From Adenophora triphylla var. japonica (lineage: Eukaryota > Streptophyta > Magnoliopsida > Asterales > Campanulaceae): a DNA stretch of 64,000 nt. Made by a program: the position numbers and the translations under genes. The DNA lies in NCBI GenBank assembly GCA_022495995.1, contig JAFEMH010002432.1:1-64000 (forward strand), in the 5' to 3' direction. Shown here one piece after another: positions 35,001 through 47,615 of the stretch (position 1 is the stretch's first letter; every line of letters starts with the position of its first letter). The notes beneath the pieces are model-generated. The model ran no database searches. It saw only the letters and a list, made by a program, of their open reading frames with translations, and had not been told where the DNA came from.

Positions 35001-36090
35001 TACCCAAACCATGTGTATAAACTGAAAAAGGCTCTATATCGGCTTAAACAAGCCCCTAGAACTTGGTATAGTAGGTTGACTGACCATCTTCTCCACCTAG
35101 GTTTTAAGAGAGGTGAAGCGGATAATAGTTTGTTTGTGAAAAGGGAGAAAAGGGAGACAATTGTAGCTCAAATTTATGTGGATGATATAGTGTTTGATTC
35201 AAGTTCAGAAACCATGTTGACTGCATTTGTGGAAAGCATGACCTCCACATTTGAGATGAGTATGGTAGGAGAATTGAACTACTTCCTAACCTTACAAATC
35301 AGATAGTTCAAGGAAGTTATGTTCATCTCCCAATCCAAATATACCAAGAACCTTGTGAAAAAGTTATCCCTTGAACACTCCTCACACCTTAAGACACCAA
35401 TGGGTTCATCCCAAAGGCTCAGTCATGACACAGATGGTGAAAGTGTGGACCAAACTGTATATAGAAGTATGAAAGGTAGTTTGTTATGCCTCACTGCTAG
35501 TAGACGTGACATCAAGTATGTGCAAGGTACCAAGCTAACCCAAAGGTTTCCCATCTTAAGGCCTTGAAAAGGATCATCATATATATGAATGTGACTGCAA
35601 ACCTAAGGTTACAATATTCCAAAGAGACTAACACTAACTTGGTAGGGTACAGTGACTCAGACTGGGCAGGCAATAGTGATGATAGAAAGAGTACCACAGG
35701 GGGTTGCTTTTATCTAGGAAACAATCTTATTTCTTGGTATAGTAGAAAACAAAATTGTGTATCCCTATCTACAGCTGAGGCTGAATATGTTTCCCTTGGT
35801 AGTTGTTGCACACAATTGTTGTGGATGAACCAAATGCTTAAAGACTATGGGTTGAATAGCAAAATTCTTACTGCCTTTTGTGATAACAAGAGTGGTTTAG
35901 ACATATCCAAGACCCCTATCCAACAATCGTATTGATATTAGACACCATTTCATAATGGATCTTGTATAACAAAAAAATGTGTGTCTGAAATTTATTGGGA
36001 CTGAAAATCAAGTTGCTGATATATTTACAAAAGCATTAGATCATGAGAGATTTTCCTTCTTGAGGAAATCTCTTGGCTTGTGTGATATTT
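32090..36090 (+). pseudogene. SIRE element B protease, integrase, RT, RNase H (decayed, interrupted)
   Basis: Protease WYFDSGHSRHMTG at about 32112. The integrase zinc part LWHKKLGHAS and core TDLMGPIE, IRSDHDTEYEN run 32470-33300, with stops and a frame change. The frame is cut at 33503 by a hAT-like MITE. RT blocks: NDVWTLVPRP, VARIESIRLLLAIA, QAPRTWYSRL and QIYVDDIVF (34580-35306). RNase H: YSDSDWAGNSDDRKSTTGG and LSTAEAEYV (35640-35790), CDNKSG (35880). At least seven stops or frame breaks. Confidence 0.85.
33504..34288. mobile_element. hAT-like MITE rich in AACCGAACC repeats
   Basis: 785 bp with TIRs GGGGTGTAAGTGGTTCGG and its inverse GGTTCGG..ACACCCC at the right. Flanking 8-mers TACATCTA (33496-33503) and TACATCCA (34289-34296) differ at one base, matching a hAT target size. 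Interior consists of repeated CCAAACCAAACC and CGGTTTGG blocks around an AT-rich centre. Confidence 0.7.
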
Positions 36091-37142
36091 GAGGATGTGA
36101 GCACAATTGTGCACACATCCATTGACACATTTGTATATTTACTAACTCAAAAAAAAAATCATGCATTAGCACAAAATATCTCAGTGTGGTCACTTGTTTG
36201 TCCTACATTATTGACATGTCTGATTACTTAATTGTGGGCATTTCTTGTTCATGTTGTCTTTTGATAACTTGATTCAATCTTCCTAGATATCTCACAGTGG
36301 ATGCATTAATCAAGAGAAAACAACTGCTTCTCCCATTTGAATGAAGCCAATCCAGTTTGATAAAGTGATCCTCAAGATAATAGTTTGATATCAAACTTGA
36401 AAAGATCACTGGACAAAGGGCTATCTTTGGGTAATAAGAAAAGTGAAAGCTACTCACTATGCAATTTATCCACAATAAAAAATGGGTGGATGCATTCTAT
36501 AGGTTGTGCAGATTAGATTATTGCCTTTTGACTTTTTGTGATCAAGAAGTGTCCCCAAATGTGACTCACATCATATGCCACATCTGAAACTGAGATTATT
36601 TTCTTCACCTGTGTGATGTATCATTCTATTCATTCAGCACTTAGGTCATATAGGGTGATTTGTAAATATTTTCTAGTTCATTTTCATTCTTAATTTATTC
36701 TTTGATTTAACACGTTCTCGATTTCCAATATCTCTTATGAAAAGGAAAGTTGTATAACAAAATTCTCATGGAAAAAGGAAGGACAATTTCAAAAGGGTAT
36801 TTGTGGAAGAGATATGTCTGAAAAAAGAACCCTTGTTATCCTAAAAAGGTAAATAGAATGTTGATTGAATTTAACCTTTATTTTCTGGCGATCATCCGTG
36901 TGTGAAGGCCAATGGTTTCTATCCGTTGGGGACTCTGTCAAATCACGCCGCTTGCATATAGTCCTAGAGAGGTAAGACTCCTTTATTGAGTAAGAAAGGG
37001 GGAGTTGTGGGTATAAATGTGACTCACATCCGTCACATCATCCTTAAATCCTCATTGTGTTTCTTCCCCTTTGCCCCAATTTTCTCTCTCGCACACACGC
37101 ACCATATTTGCTGTTCTTTCTCTAACCCAAATTACAGAATCA
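35940..37142 (+). other. Spacer between pol and env-like ORF of SIRE element B
   Basis: Holds the pol end, repeated CACACATCC/GTGACTCACATC blocks, and an internal polypurine run AAGAAAGGGGGAG at 36989-37001. No other gene is visible. Confidence 0.5.
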
Positions 37143-38561
37143 ATGGAGCCATCAAACCCTATTCATGAGGAAGACATTCTGGATGTGCAGCCAATTTCTA
37201 TGGCATTGCCTGAATCAACTCAACGTCCCACTCCTTTCTTTTTTCCACTACCATCGAAATAGTTACCAACTGAAGCTCCATCAATTGAGGTGCCTCCTCC
37301 ACCTGAACCAACAATTGAGAAACCAACAGTTGTTCCCTCGCCACCAAAGGCTCCAACTCCTCCACCATCTTCTATTTCACCAACTGGTGTAACTACTCCT
37401 CATTTTAGCCATTGTTCCCTCTTAGACTCCCCAGTTACAAACAAGAGTAAGGTATCACCTTCCACCCCCAAAGGAAAAACTGCCAAGTCCTCACCCCCTA
37501 AAAAGGTGAGGAGATCCCACAAAGTTCGAAAACTATCTGAGGCAGACAAGGCCAATCACCAGAAGCTACCCGATGGAAAACCCTCAACAACCATTACTCT
37601 GAGGATGAAGAAGAAGAGGAGGAGGAACCCCAGTTCAAATTGGTAAGAAGGACTAGGGTACAGAAGGATATGCCCTCTCAAGCTGACAAAGATGAGTAAT
37701 CCCTTGCCAATTTGCTGATGGAACTGAAATGGAAGAAGAAGGCTGCAGAAACTGAGCCTGAACTAGTTTTGGAGGAAGAAGAATCAAGTGAGGATAGTGA
37801 TGATATAGTTGAAGATGAAAATTTCAAGCTTGGACCTGAGTAGCTAGAGTAAGAAAAAGAAGATCAAGAAATTGTTGCCGAGGAGACAACTGCTGGAGAA
37901 GAAAGTTTAACCTAAGGACCTAGGTAGTGGATCCCTCACCTCTTTTTACTGTTTTCTCCATCTCATCATCACTGCCAACCTTTGCCCCTACAATAACAAA
38001 ACTTCTGTTTCTAGGGTTCATGTTGACTTGATGTATAGGCTGGGTGTCAAGAAGGCTATCAATTTTGGGACATTTATCTTTAAAAAGATTTGTGGGTACT
38101 TTGAGTCCCCTTCTAAGAAATGGTCCCTGTCTTACCCCTCTCTTATCTCTCAAATCCTAATTACTCAAGGGATCAAGACTGAAAAGGGGGAGGCTAGAAT
38201 GAGTGAGTTTGAACTGCTTAAGGAATCCAAGACTCTCCTAGACCCAAAGCGGAGGTTTGTTGATCTGCCAATGGGGATTGAATCTGAAGGTGTGAGTCAG
38301 GATGTGGCCACATCTAGCCACACATCTGCGAATTCTATTGATGCTCAACTGGTAGCCCTAGATGCAGAAACTGTTGCAGCTGAAGCTCTCTCTACAGCTC
38401 TCAAGGCTCAATTGCTTGTCTCGATCCCAGACTCATGCATGCAGAGAACTTAAAAGCTTTGAAGGTGAATCTCCAAAAATGGAAGACTACACTTTCGAGT
38501 AAAAAAGGGGTAGAAGAAGAAGCTGATGAAGATTTTTATGCTGCAGATGATAATACTACAA
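37143..38561 (+). pseudogene. env-like ORF of SIRE element B
   Basis: Begins MEPSNPIHEEDILDVQPIS at 37143, then a Pro/Thr/Ser-rich stretch (37190-37500), a Lys/Arg-rich patch (KKVRRSHKVRK) and acidic runs. A conserved block follows near 38028 (YRLGVKKAINFGTFIFKKI). It is interrupted by stops (37260, 37699 and others) and cut at 38561 by the MULE. The frame continues after 50979 and stops within about ten codons. Confidence 0.65.
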
Positions 38562-38668
38562 GAGAAAATTACGCCATAGTCCCTCAATAATATCTAATCT
38601 ACCTCCTAAGACAGCCTATTTCTTAATTTACATCCTAATCTTACAAAATATTTTCTTCTACCATAAAA

Positions 38669-39243
38669 GAGCATCTACAGCCATGACATTTTCAAATGTC
38701 ATGGCTGATTTGGCAATGAAGACATCCCCCAACCATGACTTTGTAAAAGTCATCAATGACTTTTGTATTTTTTGTTTTGACAGATGCCAAGCTTCACGGC
38801 TTGGAGAAAAAAAAATCATTTATATTGACCAATTAGAGGGTGACACGTGTCAAATTTTTGAAATTAATTTTTTCAACAAAAATTGCAATTAACATATAAA
38901 AAATAATAAAAATACAAGAATATTGAAAAAATTACCATTATTAATATTTTATCACTCTCTGTAATTAAAAAATAAAATATATTAATAAAATAATTAATTA
39001 TAATGAAATTTATAATTAATCATTTATATAGTACAATAATTAATAATTATATATAGTAGTAATAAATGTAATATAAATGAGTAGAAAAGAGAAAATATTA
39101 ATAAAAAGTAGGAGAGAGAAATTGATGACTTTTGTCATGAATGGAGATAAAATTGTTTGGAGTTGTGTTATTGATGACTGATGACGTGGAGCTGGGTTGG
39201 AGGAGAGAGGGATGGCTTTTAAGTTTCATGACTGCGGATGCTC
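38669..39243. mobile_element. TIR MITE (GAGCATC family)
   Basis: Left end GAGCATCTACAGCCATGACA, right end inverted GAGCATCCGCAGTCATGA, about 23 bp with few mismatches. 575 bp, AT-rich, with no ORF. The target duplication is not clear, so the superfamily is unassigned. Confidence 0.7.
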
Positions 39244-39449
39244 TAATCCCTCACCTATTTTAAAAATTAGAAAATACCAAATGTGTCCTTAGATAAATAG
39301 TTTGATATTCCGTTTTAAATGAGATAAACCCCCCTCCCCACCCTCTCACAAACACAATACACACACACTCTCTCTCTCTCTCTCTGCCCACTTTCTCTCT
39401 CTAAATTTCTCTCTCTCTTAATCTCTCTGGTCACCCTCCCCTTCCGACG

Positions 39450-39780
39450 AACTCCTACCGGGCGCCGGTCAGCCAATCCTCGCCCATGGCGGCTTCAAGC
39501 TCCCAGTAGCCAAATCCTACACCCTCCACCTCCCTGCCGCCTGGTCCGGTCGAATCTGCGGCCGTCACGACTGTTCCTTCGACGCCGTCGGTCGCGGCCA
39601 CTGCGCCACCGGAGACTGTGGCGGATCTCTACTACAACGGAATCGGCGGCACACCACCATCCACACTAGCCGAAATAACACTCGGCAGCGACCAGGACTT
39701 CTACGACTTCAGCCTAGTCGACGGATACAACCTAGCTATATCAATCACGCCGTTCAAGGGTACCGAAAAGTGCAGATCTG
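39450..39780 (+). pseudogene. Thaumatin-like (PR-5) protein fragment
   Basis: From GQPILAHGGFKLP to CATGDCGG, then after a 2-nt deletion near 39627, LYYNGIGGTPPSTLAEITLG through DFYDFSLVDGYNL to FKGTEKC. These are the central blocks of thaumatin-like proteins, including WSGRI and GRGHCATGDC. About 110 of the usual ~220 residues are present: the N-terminal signal and first strands and the whole C-terminal half are missing, and the tail after KC is unrelated. The fragment is GC-rich, unlike its surroundings, and sits inside a MULE, so capture is likely. It is not a working gene. Confidence 0.85.
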
Positions 39781-40107
39781 AACAATATTTGTCCGGTAAT
39801 TATTTCGATGAGTATTTTCCCCTCCTATAATTTTTAAGTCATCATATTTAGTCCTGCTTGTTCACTTATCAACAGTAGTAAAGGAAGTCAAAGATTCAGT
39901 GTTCTGTATACTTCATCTGTCCCAGCCCAATTGAGACTTCTTTCCTTTTTGGTCTGTCCCAGCCCAATGGATACGGCCTAAAATGGAAGGGAATCTTTAC
40001 TAATTTTCCCGTTCATTCTCTCTCCTATTTTACTTATACACTCACAACACCAATCAAATCACTATTCATCCCACTCATTCTCTCTCTCCTATTTAATTTT
40101 TCATACT

Positions 40108-41162
40108 TGTAGATACCCCATTCTGAACCAATAATTCATGATTACACTACTCTTCGTCTCTCTTTTGTGTTTTGATGACAGCATATCAGTTTCGTCATGT
40201 TTTGTTAAGTTTCTAACTAACCTCGTTAGTTTTGGACCTAACTGACTAACGGAATAACTGAAGAGGACAAAATAGTCAACCGACTAGTTGTCTCGCACGA
40301 GACATACGTGTCTCGCGATAGACAACCCCTCTGCAGGATATGCAGAATCACAATCCTTCTCCGTTTCAAACTCTTTTTGATAAAATCTTATCACAACCGG
40401 TTCTCCAATCATATCTGAGTTCTGGAACCTTCCTAGGGGTGTTTTACCTCTCCACCTCTACCTTTTAAACCCCTATAAATACCTGATGACTTTCAGTATT
40501 TCAGAGGTCCCCGATCCATGATCGAAAACACACAACACTCACATTTTGTTGGCTTCTTTCCCTGAAAGATTCCTACAAAATCACCCTAAAATTACCTAAA
40601 GTTTGTTTATCAACCTTCTTGATCAACAAACATCAAAGCCTGAATCAAGGATTGAGGCGAAGCTCTGTCCGCATTAAGATTTGACTCTCATATTGAGTCG
40701 AAACTCTGCCCGAATCACTTCTCGACTAAGAAGACATCTTAGAACCACGTTCTAAATCAAATATCCCTAAACACTAGGTAAACTCGTATACTTTTACTTT
40801 CTTCTTCTCAACCTCTCTATTGGCTTTTAGAGTAGTGTAATCCTATCAAAAGGATTAGCCTAGAGTCCCTTCAATCCATGGAGGCGATCTCGAAGCATAC
40901 AATCCGACATTCCTAATCAAGAAATTGATTAGGGTTTTCTTGTTCCTTTATTTTATTGTTAAATTAAAAATATTGATAATACTTGATTGGCAAGACCGAT
41001 CTTCGGATCGGGTGTAATGGATGCTCCTTGACCTACCAATTCCATAACTTAACCCCCGAACCCTCAAATCTCTTTTAAATCAAAAAGGTTTTTCTTATTG
41101 TTTTCCTAAATAAATAATAAGCGGCGACTCAAAAGATATTAAAAAATTCACGCATCGCTACA
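40108..41162 (+). repeat. 5' LTR of the gag-only gypsy
   Basis: 1055 bp. Contains palindromic TGTCTCGC..GAGACA blocks at 40289-40325 and a TATAAATA-like box at about 40474. It lacks one 28-bp repeat present in the 3' LTR. Confidence 0.9.
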
Positions 41163-41527
41163 GTGGCAACTCCGCTGGGGACAATTAATTAAGAGGGTTA
41201 GACTTGCGTTACAATTGGGTGTTATTAATCTTTTCAATTTTCTGTTTAAAATCTGATTTTTCTGGATTTTTTAGAATTTTTCGGCACTGTTTTCATCAAA
41301 AAAAAATTATTGTCCGACTGCTTGTCCAGCGCGGGACAAAGTAGTCCCGCGCGAGACAATTATACAGCAGAACCAAACATGTAATCCTTGGATTTAATCC
41401 TTGGATTGTTGGCTGTTAACTTACAGGTTGACCTAAAAAAAATAAAAAATCAAAGGCCTTGGATGGTCAGTTTGACTTCCATTAAGGGTTTGACCAAATT
41501 AAAAAGGGTCTTTTGGCAGTTTGTCCA

Positions 41528-41561
<34 letters not shown>

Positions 41562-42438
41562 GTGTTTAAATCGAAACTTTCAAAAAATAAATAAATCAAG
41601 AAAAATCAAAATAAATTATTATTTCTATTTTTTGTATTAACTTTATTTTGCAGGGTAGAATAATTAATTTATTAATTGAACTATATACCTGCGTGCGATT
41701 GGTTTTTTAATTTAAAGTCCGGTCCATGGAGGATTCGAGAGTTGTAATTTAAATTTATTTATTCTTTTTCTCTATCTATTTATGTGGAACTACGACGACC
41801 TGAGTCTTCCTAATTTGGGAGAAACGTAGGCAACCACTTAGTGCGGCCACTATCTGTTTTTCTTTTGTTTTCAAAAAAAAAAAAACTTTATATTTTACTC
41901 TATCACCTAGATTCGACTCTCACACACGCGCACTCATATTATAACTGTCATTACACTACATACCCTCTATAAACCTGGGACCCACACTAAGGACGGATGA
42001 CGGTAACCACCTAGTCACCGGTCTCTCCGAAGTTGGATCATCTCACTCCGCGTATTCAATCCACCCAGGATTGTCATATCGCGGGGAGCCTAGCCTTCCA
42101 GCCCTGCATCGCCACATATCATGTAGATTGACTTTTTAGGACACTCCGTGACCGATCGGTTTGATCTTGAAGTCCTTGTAATCCCTTGTCAAGATCTTGT
42201 TTTGTGCAATAATCCATGAAAAAGAAATAAAAAAAATTGTCGCTTCGAAAATATCCCTATGATTGTCCCTTCGGATTTGCCCCTAAAGAGAAAAATTTGC
42301 TACCAAAATTATTGCACAAAACTTGATGTTACTTGAGATAACTTTGACCCCTAGGTCCCTAGGTTTGGATCTGAATGTTAGAAACCCCCAAAGCGGATTT
42401 TTCGTTCGACCAAAATTAGGATTAAAATTAGAAAAATT
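41163..42438 (+). other. Leader of the gag-only gypsy
   Basis: After the primer-binding-like site comes A-rich untranslated DNA, with a poly-A run (41529-41560) and inverted GGGACAA/TTGTCC and CGCGCGAGAC blocks near 41322-41362. No ORF of note. Confidence 0.6.
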
Positions 42439-43990
42439 GTGACTTCCCGTGATGTTGTCTCGCGCGAGACTGCTTATCCCATGCGAGACAAGCGTTCGGT
42501 CTTTTCGTGTTTTAGCCAAAACCTTCAAACCTTCAAGCCTTCATTCACCCTATTCAGCCAACTTGTTGGGACTCGATCATGGTTTAACACGGTTGCTACA
42601 CGTCTAGGTTCTTCGCCAAAGCTCAACACGACGTCTGCTTCTCCTTCTGTCACCGAGGCCGAAATCAACGAAGCTAAGGCCCAACTCATCGAAGCCATGC
42701 TTAGATTGGATGAACAAAGTAAGAAAATTGATGAGCAAAACGCCCAAATGGCCGCCCTCATGCAAGAGCTCCATGACATGAAAGTCAAGAAAGGAAGAAA
42801 GCAAAAGCAGAAAGAGGAATCCTCCTCCGATGAAGAGGAATCCTACACCAAAAAGAATAAGATATCCAAGAAGTCAAGCAAGAAAAAGGAAGAATCCGAT
42901 TCCTCCTCTTCCTCATCCTCATCCCCCTCTGATGATGAGGGACATACCTCCAAGGGTGCTAAAACCAAGAAAAAAGGCAGTGGTGAAACTACTAAACTTG
43001 GTGACCATGTTACTAAGAACTATCTTGAGAAGAAACTTGCAACTCTTGACACTTCAAAAGGGTCATTCGTTCCATTTGATCCCGATGCTCTTCAACAATC
43101 CATCACTAAGTTTCCTCGCAAGTACAAGACACCCGATATTGCCAAGTTTAATGGCACTACTTGTCCTCGAGCTCATGTTGAGACCTACACTTGGGCTATG
43201 CTTTGATAACAAGATCTTGGCCCAATGCTTTCCTCAAACTTTAGAAGGTGCTGCAAGGGATTGGTACATGTCTCTTCCTACGACTACATGGCTTGATTGG
43301 TCGTCTGCATATTTTGTCTTCCAAAGGCAGTTTGAAGACAACTCCACCTACCGCCCTACTAGGAGGGATCTTGAACAAACCAAACAACATACCAATGAGT
43401 CCTTTGTTGAATTTGCTAGAAGATGGAGACTCAAACTCACTGAAATTGTCGAAAGACCTACTCTCAAAGAGCAAATCCACATCTTCCTCCAATGCCTCCG
43501 TGATGAATTTCAAGAGAAGCTCGCTGGTAATTACTTCCCTAGTTTCAATGAACTCCATGAGTCCAGAATTAAGATTGATGACTTCCTGAAAAGTAAAAAG
43601 AAGGAAAGTACTTTCCGCTACAACAAGCCAACCACAAGTAAGGATGCTTTAGTCAACGCTATTGCATTCAACCGCCCCAACACTGGCAAGTATTCTGCTG
43701 TTCCTCCTCCTGAAAAGAAAACGAGGCACTATGACAAAATTGAAGGAATCACTCAATAAGAGCTCTTCGATGTGCTTGTCAAGAATGAAAAGATCAAACC
43801 AAGGGAAGGTGGTCCTCCTAAGGATATGGGTCCGAATCATGCTCATCACTTATTTTGCAAGTATCACAACTTCACTGGCCACGACACCAACACTTGCCAC
43901 CACTTGAAGGACATCATCCAAGACCTCTTTGACAATGGAGAGTTAGAACGTCACAACGTCATCACCAATTCTCTCCCTCGCAATCCATGA
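42439..43990 (+). pseudogene. Gypsy gag (Retrotrans_gag type)
   Basis: Start region 42439-42600, then a Ser/Lys/Glu-rich low-complexity stretch with a long Ser run (42900-42930). The gag core (43215-43600) carries AARDWYMSLP, FQRQFEDNSTYRPTRRDLEQTKQ, ESFVEFARRWR and LQCLRDEF. A C-terminal HHLFCKYHNFTGHDTNTCHHLKD block is a CHCC-like metal site seen in plant gypsy gag. A frame shift near 43200 and a stop at 43757 break it. Confidence 0.85.
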
Positions 43991-44627
43991 AGAAGATGAA
44001 GCTTCGAGAAGAAATCTCCACTTACCACTTGGGGGCTACAACTATCCTCTCCCTTTCTCCTTTGATAGAAGTAGATTAGGTTTTAAATTTTCAAGTATGA
44101 ACTCGAAGAGTCATTCTGTCTTTCTAGTACTCTTCACCTCCTCTTAGTATGTGTCATCTAAACTATCGAATCTGTTCTTAAATTTCTCAATTAATCAAAG
44201 TCATTTTTCCTAAACACTTTCCCTAAAGTTGTTCTACCTCATGAATATCATTTAATTCATACAAAATAATGGACCCTCCATTCCCTAAATCATCACAAAA
44301 AATAGAGACTTCTAAACGAGTTTAAGAAGAAAGTTATCCTTAGGAGGCTTAAGGGTTAAACATTCCCCATACTGAAAGTCAAAGGTCAACAAACGAACAA
44401 AGCCAAAGGTGCTGCTGTCAACCTTCATTCCAAGAAGAGTGGGGGCTACTCAATTCAAAACTTTGAGAGTACAAAAAAGAAAAAAAACTCTCAAGCTTTC
44501 ATCACCCCACAACAAAGGTGAAATTTCAAATGCATGAAGAACTCTCCCACAAAGAAGAGGAGTCAAGTGATACCAACAAAAGAAATGAAGATTACTCAAC
44601 ATCCTCTTACATCAAGTGAAGAAGACT
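43991..44627 (+). other. Post-gag non-coding DNA of the gypsy
   Basis: AT-rich, no ORF over 60 codons worth noting. Ends at the CACTA insertion site ACT. Confidence 0.5.
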
Positions 44628-45643
44628 CACTACAAGAAACAGGCTTATTTACGGCGGTTAAAATCCGCCGTAAATACCACGCGCCCCGCCGTATATAGTA
44701 TTTACGGCGGACTAGCCGCCGTAAATAGACCCCCGTATAAATCATCGCCGTAAATACTATATACGGCGGTGACACCGCCGTAAATACTATATACGGCGGA
44801 TACACCACCGCCTTAAATACTATATACGGCGGATATACCACCGCCGTATATAAATGAAATACATACGTATATTTGTATTTGAGTGATCTTTATATGGCGG
44901 TATGTGTAACCGCCGTAAATAAGAGACGAGTCGTCCGCTCTTTAACGAGTCGTCCCAATTTGATAACCTTGTTTTTAGATTTGATAATCCAATTGAAAAT
45001 CTACTACCAGGATATGAGCTCAATTTGAAGAAGATTACATTTGATAATTGAATTGAAATGCTAGTATTACAGACAAAACCTAGCACAGCAAAACACATCA
45101 ATGAAAAAATCACAACACAAACATAAATATTCAGTCAATCAAAGAGAGACTGAGATACAGATCGAAGAAATCAACAAAAACCAAAAATTAAAAGTAATAA
45201 TATACGCTATACCTACCTGATTTTGGTCACCGGCGTCGGATTTTCAAGCCCTAGCTATGGAGGATTGAAGCTCTGTCTGTAGGAGAGAAAGGGAGGAGAT
45301 ACCGCGAAACTGAATAGGGAAATTTGGGTTTCCCGGTATTTAATAACATTTACGGCGGATATTGTACACCGCCGTAAATAATGGTATTATTTACGGCGGA
45401 CGCGTATCAACCGCCGATAATAAGTAACTATATACGGCGGCTGCTGATATACCGTATATAACCTCGATCCCGTATACGTACACGTTCAATATACGTGCAT
45501 TGCTTATTTACGGCGGACGCGTCCGCCGTATATATTAGGTATTTACGGCGGCGGTTCATACCGCCGTATATATAATATATATACGGCGGACGCGTGTTTG
45601 CCGCCGTATATGGGCGCCGTAAAAAGCCTACTTTCTTGTAGTG
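44628..45643. mobile_element. Non-autonomous CACTA (En/Spm-like) element
   Basis: 1016 bp. Termini CACTACAAGAAA and TTTCTTGTAGTG are perfect 12-bp inverted repeats, with 3-bp target duplications ACT (44625-44627, 45644-45646). The subterminal regions (about 44645-44920 and 45345-45620) are packed with TTACGGCGG units in both orientations, often as TTACGGCGG..CCGCCGTAAAT pairs. These are the expected binding sites of a TNPA-like protein. No transposase. Confidence 0.93.
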
Positions 45644-47615
45644 ACTTTCAGTATCCAGAAAAATGTTTACCCTTAAGTCATACTAATGATTGGCTTTCTT
45701 CTCAAACTTATTTAGAAATTTCTAGATGATGCATGGTTCAATAAAAGGTAGAACAACTTTTCTAGATCTTTGAGTCAAGTAGCGTTTCTTTTTGAGTCTA
45801 GGGGCTTCCTGTTAGCCGCTCTCATACACATTCTTGAAATCCAAGCAACAAAGCTGGGGCTTCCTAACCTTTTTTCCCCAGTCGATCTCTACTTCAACTC
45901 TTCAAAATAATCAAATCTGCATTAGGAATTTTCCTTCTTGCTTCTCACTCTCATCATTAGAGAATATTACTCTCCTAAAAAAAAGAGTCAATGATTGGAT
46001 CAATTTTCAAAAAATAGAGTCCGTCTCTCCTCAACTAAACTTGAGATCTCATCTTTCTCCTTAATGAGATTCTTCCAACTGAGTCCTCTTAGAGTAGACA
46101 TACTTTTCAAAAAAAAAATAAAAATGTCTCGCTAGGTTGAAAACTCGTAAAGAGCGGCCTAGGCAAAAATTAGAGCACAAAAAAAAGAAAGGCGCAAAAG
46201 AGATGCCCGCTAGATTGAAAACCCGAAAGGGCGATTTAGGCAAAAACCAGGATGCGTCACTAAGAAAAAAAAATAAAAGGATAAAGGGAGACTATCCTTC
46301 AACCTTCTTCATCGAACGTCAGTCGATCTTCTTCAAATCAAATCAACAAGGAGAGTCTTCTTCAATCATCTTCAAATCAAGAGAGCAGACTCACAAGCAT
46401 GTTCACAAAGTCATCTACCACTTGCGAGCAACTTGAGGCTTGAGACAACAAAGGGCCTTGGACATAGAGCCATTACGACAGTCGACAGATTTGTAATCGT
46501 TTGCCTCCTAGAGACACGACTCAAGGGAGAATTAAGAATGAAAATTCGCAACAGGCCTAGATGTGTTCACACAAGGTTACTCATTGAAATTCAGCCTCGC
46601 TAACTAAGCCTCGCTAACTAGCAACAGATTCTGCATAAACATGATTTGGTCTCAACTTGTTAAACACAAGTTCACTCATACAGTTCACCAATCTCAAATA
46701 TAAATCCATACAAATGTCCCTATACATATCCATATACCCTATACTCATACATGAACTCACCACAAAAATGACCGACCGGCCATTTACACGAATAGACGTG
46801 AGCACCACCACGTAAGTCCAGTTGAACAACTAAAATCTGGAAAAAAATCTACTTGGAATCTTTATGTGCTGACAGGTACAGAAAGGTGAGAATCATTCGG
46901 GTCTATCTGAGACCATCATGCATCTATCCTTGCATTACAGGAGCCGACAGAACCTCCACCTCAACAACAAACTTCAAGTCCGTGACCTCGGCAACACCAA
47001 CAAAGTCTGTGACGGCAGCAAACTTCAAGTCCGTGACCTCGGCGACACCACCAAAGTCTGTGATGGCAGCAAACTTCAAGTCCGTGACCTCGACAACATC
47101 AGCAAAGTCTGTGACGGCAGCAGACTTCAAGTCCGTGACCTCGGCAACAACTTCAAAGTCTGTGACGGCAGCAAACTTCAAGTCCGTGACCTCGGCAACA
47201 ACTTCAAAGTTCGCGACGGCGAACTTCAAGTCTGTGACTGACGTCGAAAAGTCTGCGACGGCAGCAGCGACAACCAAGTCCGCGACCTCGGCAACAATGG
47301 CAACGTCAGTAACCTCGGGCGGCGCATTCCAACAACTTCATCAACAAACAGGTATCTTCAGAATTTGGTCAAGTCTTTGATTCCTCAGTATGATTTTACC
47401 TTTTCAAAAAAAAAAAATTCCTCTTCGATTTTCAAAAATGATTTTCAAAATACCTAAAATAGTATTTTTAGTGTTTTGGAGTCGAACTACGTTTGATCTG
47501 ATTCTCTCTTAGAGATACGTAGGCAGTCGTGCGGCACGACCATCCCAATGTTCAGAATGATGTCTTTTCTATCAACAACATGACTTCTTCCATAAGTCTT
47601 GTCGCCGAGGGGCTC
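45644..47615 (+). other. 3' non-coding repeat-rich part of the gag-only gypsy
   Basis: Contains a pair of about 72-bp repeats (46127-46250; GAAAAC, CGAAAGGGCG-type blocks) and the 51-bp minisatellite (46960-47250). A TTGTCGCCGAGGGGC purine tract directly precedes the 3' LTR at 47616. No pol remains. Confidence 0.6.
46960..47250 (+). repeat. 51-bp minisatellite in the gypsy 3' region
   Basis: About five to six units with consensus AACTTCAAGTCCGTGACCTC plus a GTCTGTGACGGCAGC half. One frame reads NFKSVTSATPTKSVTAA per unit. Units differ by point changes and the last are shortened. Confidence 0.85.

Noticed and set aside
42525..42804. Minus-strand ORFs opposite gypsy gag
   Set aside because: Antisense shadows of the gag coding frame.
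46924..47277. Minus-strand 117-codon ORF with VTDLKFAAVTDF repeats
   Set aside because: Produced by the 51-bp minisatellite, which is open in several frames; no evidence it is translated.
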